Shown here piece by piece: positions 63,101-64,000 of a stretch of 64,000 nt of DNA. A program made the position numbers and the translations under genes. Origin of the DNA: Amycolatopsis sp. EV170708-02-1 (GTDB lineage: Bacteria; Actinomycetota; Actinomycetes; Mycobacteriales; Pseudonocardiaceae); the NCBI RefSeq assembly GCF_022479115.1, contig NZ_CP092497.1, forward strand, positions 992,001-1,056,000, written 5' to 3'. The stretch's first letter is position 1, and each line of letters opens with the position of its first letter. The notes below the pieces were generated by a model. It saw only the letters and a program-made list of their open reading frames with translations, had not been told where the DNA came from and ran no database searches.

Positions 63101-63184
63101 GGCGAAGGCGGCGCGGAGCTGCCGCATCTCCTGTGTGCGGGCGACGATCGGGATTCCGGAGCCAAGACGGGGCACGAGGTGCAT
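60158..63184 (-). CDS. LuxR-family LAL-type transcriptional regulator
   Basis: A 1008-aa large ATP-binding LuxR regulator. Walker A in VLLSGDAGVGKTRLL (about 38-52), Walker B in PVVILLEDLHWADGS, a TPR-like helical middle region, and a C-terminal LuxR HTH: LTDRERDVLERVALGRTNRQVGEELYISEKTVSVHLSRVMAKLGASRRAEAV. Ligand-controlled activators of this kind regulate secondary metabolism or sugar use. Target unknown. Confidence 0.9.
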   Translation of the reverse strand: MHLVPRLGSGIPIVARTQEMRQLRAAFARAERAEAGAVLLSGDAGVGKTRLLTALGEYAAGAGALVLTGRCIDVHEGGLPYLPFAEALAPLATTSDPAVTAALRARPALGRLLPQMQQAEDYPAIEDGQLTASERMSTQRLGPEQDLGQLQLFDAVLGVLTVIAQRRPVVILLEDLHWADGSTRNLLSFLLTRLRTQRLLVVASYREEDVHRRHPLRALLSEVVRLGAVERVEVKPFGAEDARAFVEALADEPIGQDMIADIVARSEGNPFFVEELLASAKDCRELPAGLAEVLLARVEQLSQITRRVLRVVSVAKDAVAHAALAEISGLDELELDEALREAVQHHVLVIENGFYTFRHALLQEAVYGDLLPGERVRMHAAYAARIRNRTQGRGQDARLAHHSLESKDFVTALAALLRAMDEAEKLGAPGSALRHVEQALSIWDAVPAADRPSDVDELRLLHEASYFASTSGEPERAVAYSRSATEALGPDTGNERAAKVWRRHAEALLSVDGTIDEVVEAIDKAWELVEHTEASAARAWVLATRAGILRLIDRHDEALQCALAAVADARAVGAGGAEAAALVSLGTLADSAGDVEQARERLREAERKARDSGALNGELRALHFLGLSYDDRAEIRSALKYYAKGIQRAKETGLTWSSFGIELRTKHLTLRYVSGDWPEDDDAGRAGRGVSSVVAGRFLGIWAQFVVGRGRFADADKILPSLRQHWSADYSIALASADAAIQLASWRRDHAGAVRQAQELIDWLEEVEPAVLGGIRISVHGLTAAVAQAAEARVRGDLATAEAAVEAGEKLLAHGRHCAEHGIPRSVSLGPEALAWLARLEALGACLRGAGDPALWAKAVEAFGYGAVYEQAMCRLQHAKSLLASDGDTALAASELLAAHEVADRLGACPLREAVRELSHRARVELPGEALPPRRDVVDPLTDRERDVLERVALGRTNRQVGEELYISEKTVSVHLSRVMAKLGASRRAEAVAIAYDRGLLAAPSSSS

Positions 63185-63247
63185 TCTTGCCTACCGGACC
63201 GACAACTTCGCCTGTGTTTTCGCCGAGAGCTTCATCGCACTCGACCT

Positions 63248-63460
63248 CTACCGGGTGATGTCGCCGCTGCGGGCGGGCACCTGCCGGGCCTCGCGGCGCT
63301 CCTGGGCGGGCACCTGGACTTCGGCGCGGTGCGCGCGGATCCGCTTGCTCGCCCGGCGAGCCCGCTCGACCCACATGCTGCGGCCCGCTCGCTGCAGCTC
63401 CTCCCGCCGGTACTCGACCTCGGCCAGTACGCCGGTGAGAAGGGCGTCGTTCGTGTTCAT
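63248..63460 (-). CDS. Small basic helical protein, function unknown
   Basis: A 70-aa protein (MNTNDALLTGVLAEVEYRREELQRAGRSMWVERARRASKRIRAHRAEVQVPAQERREARQVPARSGDITR), rich in Arg and Glu. It is probably a coiled helix. It has its own GGGG ribosome-binding site and lies 63 bp upstream of the LuxR gene on the same strand. Not recognised. Confidence 0.6.
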   Translation of the reverse strand: MNTNDALLTGVLAEVEYRREELQRAGRSMWVERARRASKRIRAHRAEVQVPAQERREARQVPARSGDITR

Positions 63461-63560
63461 CTTTTCCCCTTAGGAACTTCACTGCCTTGTTGGTAGTGAA
63501 GAGATTCGTCCTGAGGGGTGCCCTGAGGCATCGGGTGATCACCTACACCCGGACGTGATT

Positions 63561-63608
63561 CGACCCCTTACGCCGGCCCATCCCCTGCTCGGGGGGCGTA
63601 AGGGGTCG
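63561..63608. terminator. Hairpin terminator after the DUF397 gene
   Basis: CGACCCCTTACGCC (63561-63574) and GGCGTAAGGGGTCG (63595-63608) form a 14-bp perfect stem with a 20-base loop, 13 bp past the DUF397 stop on the minus strand. Confidence 0.8.
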
Positions 63609-63621
63609 AGTTCGAGGGTGT

Positions 63622-63831
63622 CTAGCCGTGATCGGGGCCACTCGCACGCACCGCACCGAGCAGCCCGCGCCAAGCCTGCGGCGAGAGGCGGAAGGAACCT
63701 CCCTCGGGGTCCTTGGAGTCCCTCAGCGCGGCACCGGAACCGGTGAAGGCGACCTCGACACAGTCGTTGCCGCCACCGCTGTGGCTGCTCTTGAACCACC
63801 GGGCCTGGGAAAGGTCATCGTTGGGCGTCAT
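63622..63831 (-). CDS. DUF397 protein
   Basis: A 69-aa DUF397 protein: ARWFKSSHSGGGNDCVEVAF and LRDSKDPEGGSFRLSPQAWRGLLGAVR are the family motifs. DUF397 proteins form toxin-antitoxin-like or regulatory pairs with Scr1-type XRE proteins. ATG at 63831 with AAGGAG 8 bp upstream is preferred to the GTG at 63840. Confidence 0.92.
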   Translation of the reverse strand: MTPNDDLSQARWFKSSHSGGGNDCVEVAFTGSGAALRDSKDPEGGSFRLSPQAWRGLLGAVRASGPDHG

Positions 63832-63843
63832 GCTCCCCACTCC

Positions 63844-64000
63844 TTACTTTGTTTCCAGGGACTTCTCCGGAAGGGCCGCCTGTTCGGCGAACCTCCCGGC
63901 GGCCTCGGCGATCACCTCGACCGAGTCGTCCGGCTTCAACGCGGCGGCACGCAGATGGTCGAACATCAACGCGTATCGCCGGACGTCCGGTGGTTCCTCC
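63844..64000 (-). CDS. Scr1-type XRE regulator, C-terminal end only
   Basis: The last 52 residues of a protein that runs off the right edge. MFDHLRAAALKPDDSVEVIA and AEAAGRFAEQAALPEKSLETK resemble the end of the DUF5753/Scr1-like XRE regulators that precede DUF397 genes. The stop is TAA at 63846-63844. The HTH itself is outside the window. Confidence 0.8.
   Translation of the reverse strand, partial: EEPPDVRRYALMFDHLRAAALKPDDSVEVIAEAAGRFAEQAALPEKSLETK

Noticed and set aside
1..64000. CRISPR arrays, rRNA or tRNA genes
   Set aside because: No regularly spaced repeats and no recognisable rRNA or tRNA sequence were seen on either strand.

Overview
The window is about 70% GC chromosomal DNA, almost fully coded on both strands, with GTG and TTG starts and many ATGA/GTGA stop-start overlaps. 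Gene content (a KstR steroid regulon, a 'conservon', F420-dependent enzymes, a fused isobutyryl-CoA mutase, DUF397 and Scr1-type proteins, and an actinomycete integrative and conjugative element, AICE, carrying an AMED_5909-like gene) points to Pseudonocardiaceae, most likely Amycolatopsis or a close relative. The genus is inferred from gene families, not from an rRNA gene.

1-24.1 kb is a sterol/steroid catabolism locus. It holds hsaA (partial), a flavoprotein steroid dehydrogenase, kstD-kshA-small Cys protein-kshB, an Rv3538-type MaoC hydratase, and, on the minus strand, an igr-type side-chain operon (chsE1-chsE2-chsH2-chsH1-ltp2). A wax ester synthase/DGAT and an esterase diverge from a shared promoter. 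The two-domain acyl-CoA dehydrogenase chsE3 (fadE34) diverges from kstR. Five sites resembling the KstR operator (TNNAACNNGTTNNA) sit in front of these units; three match perfectly. Passenger genes include a methyltransferase, a stand-alone riboflavin kinase, a DUF5134 membrane protein and an SNF2 helicase/SWIM pair.

24.1-40 kb holds two F420/LLM oxidoreductases with icmF, an ArsR-DUF899-DHFR-like operon, a conservon cvnABCD, a DUF485-actP acetate-type symporter pair, and a TetR regulator diverging from an MFS exporter with three perfect palindromic operators between them.

40.86-49.51 kb is an 8.6 kb AICE inserted inside the MFS exporter gene, not at a tRNA. It is bounded by a 17-bp direct repeat, and joining the flanks across the repeat restores an in-frame 473-aa transporter. 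It carries a GntR (KorSA-like) regulator with palindromic operators, small regulatory genes, a short zinc-ribbon ORF, an FtsK/TraB translocase, RepSA, an Xis-like protein and an integrase that lacks the C-terminal segment with the catalytic tyrosine.

50-64 kb is ordinary chromosome: DUF3817 protein, a small membrane protein, a lytic transglycosylase, a crotonase, a GNAT protein, an alpha-methylacyl-CoA racemase-like CoA transferase, an acyl-CoA dehydrogenase with divergent TetR, a succinate-semialdehyde dehydrogenase, a LAL-type LuxR regulator and a DUF397/Scr1 pair.

Two global features stand out. Several families of palindromic elements sit at gene ends, including four copies of one 46-bp palindrome. 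Three genes (kstD, cvnB and a small membrane protein) are each broken by what looks like a missing base in a G/C run, a pattern more typical of base-calling error than of biology.
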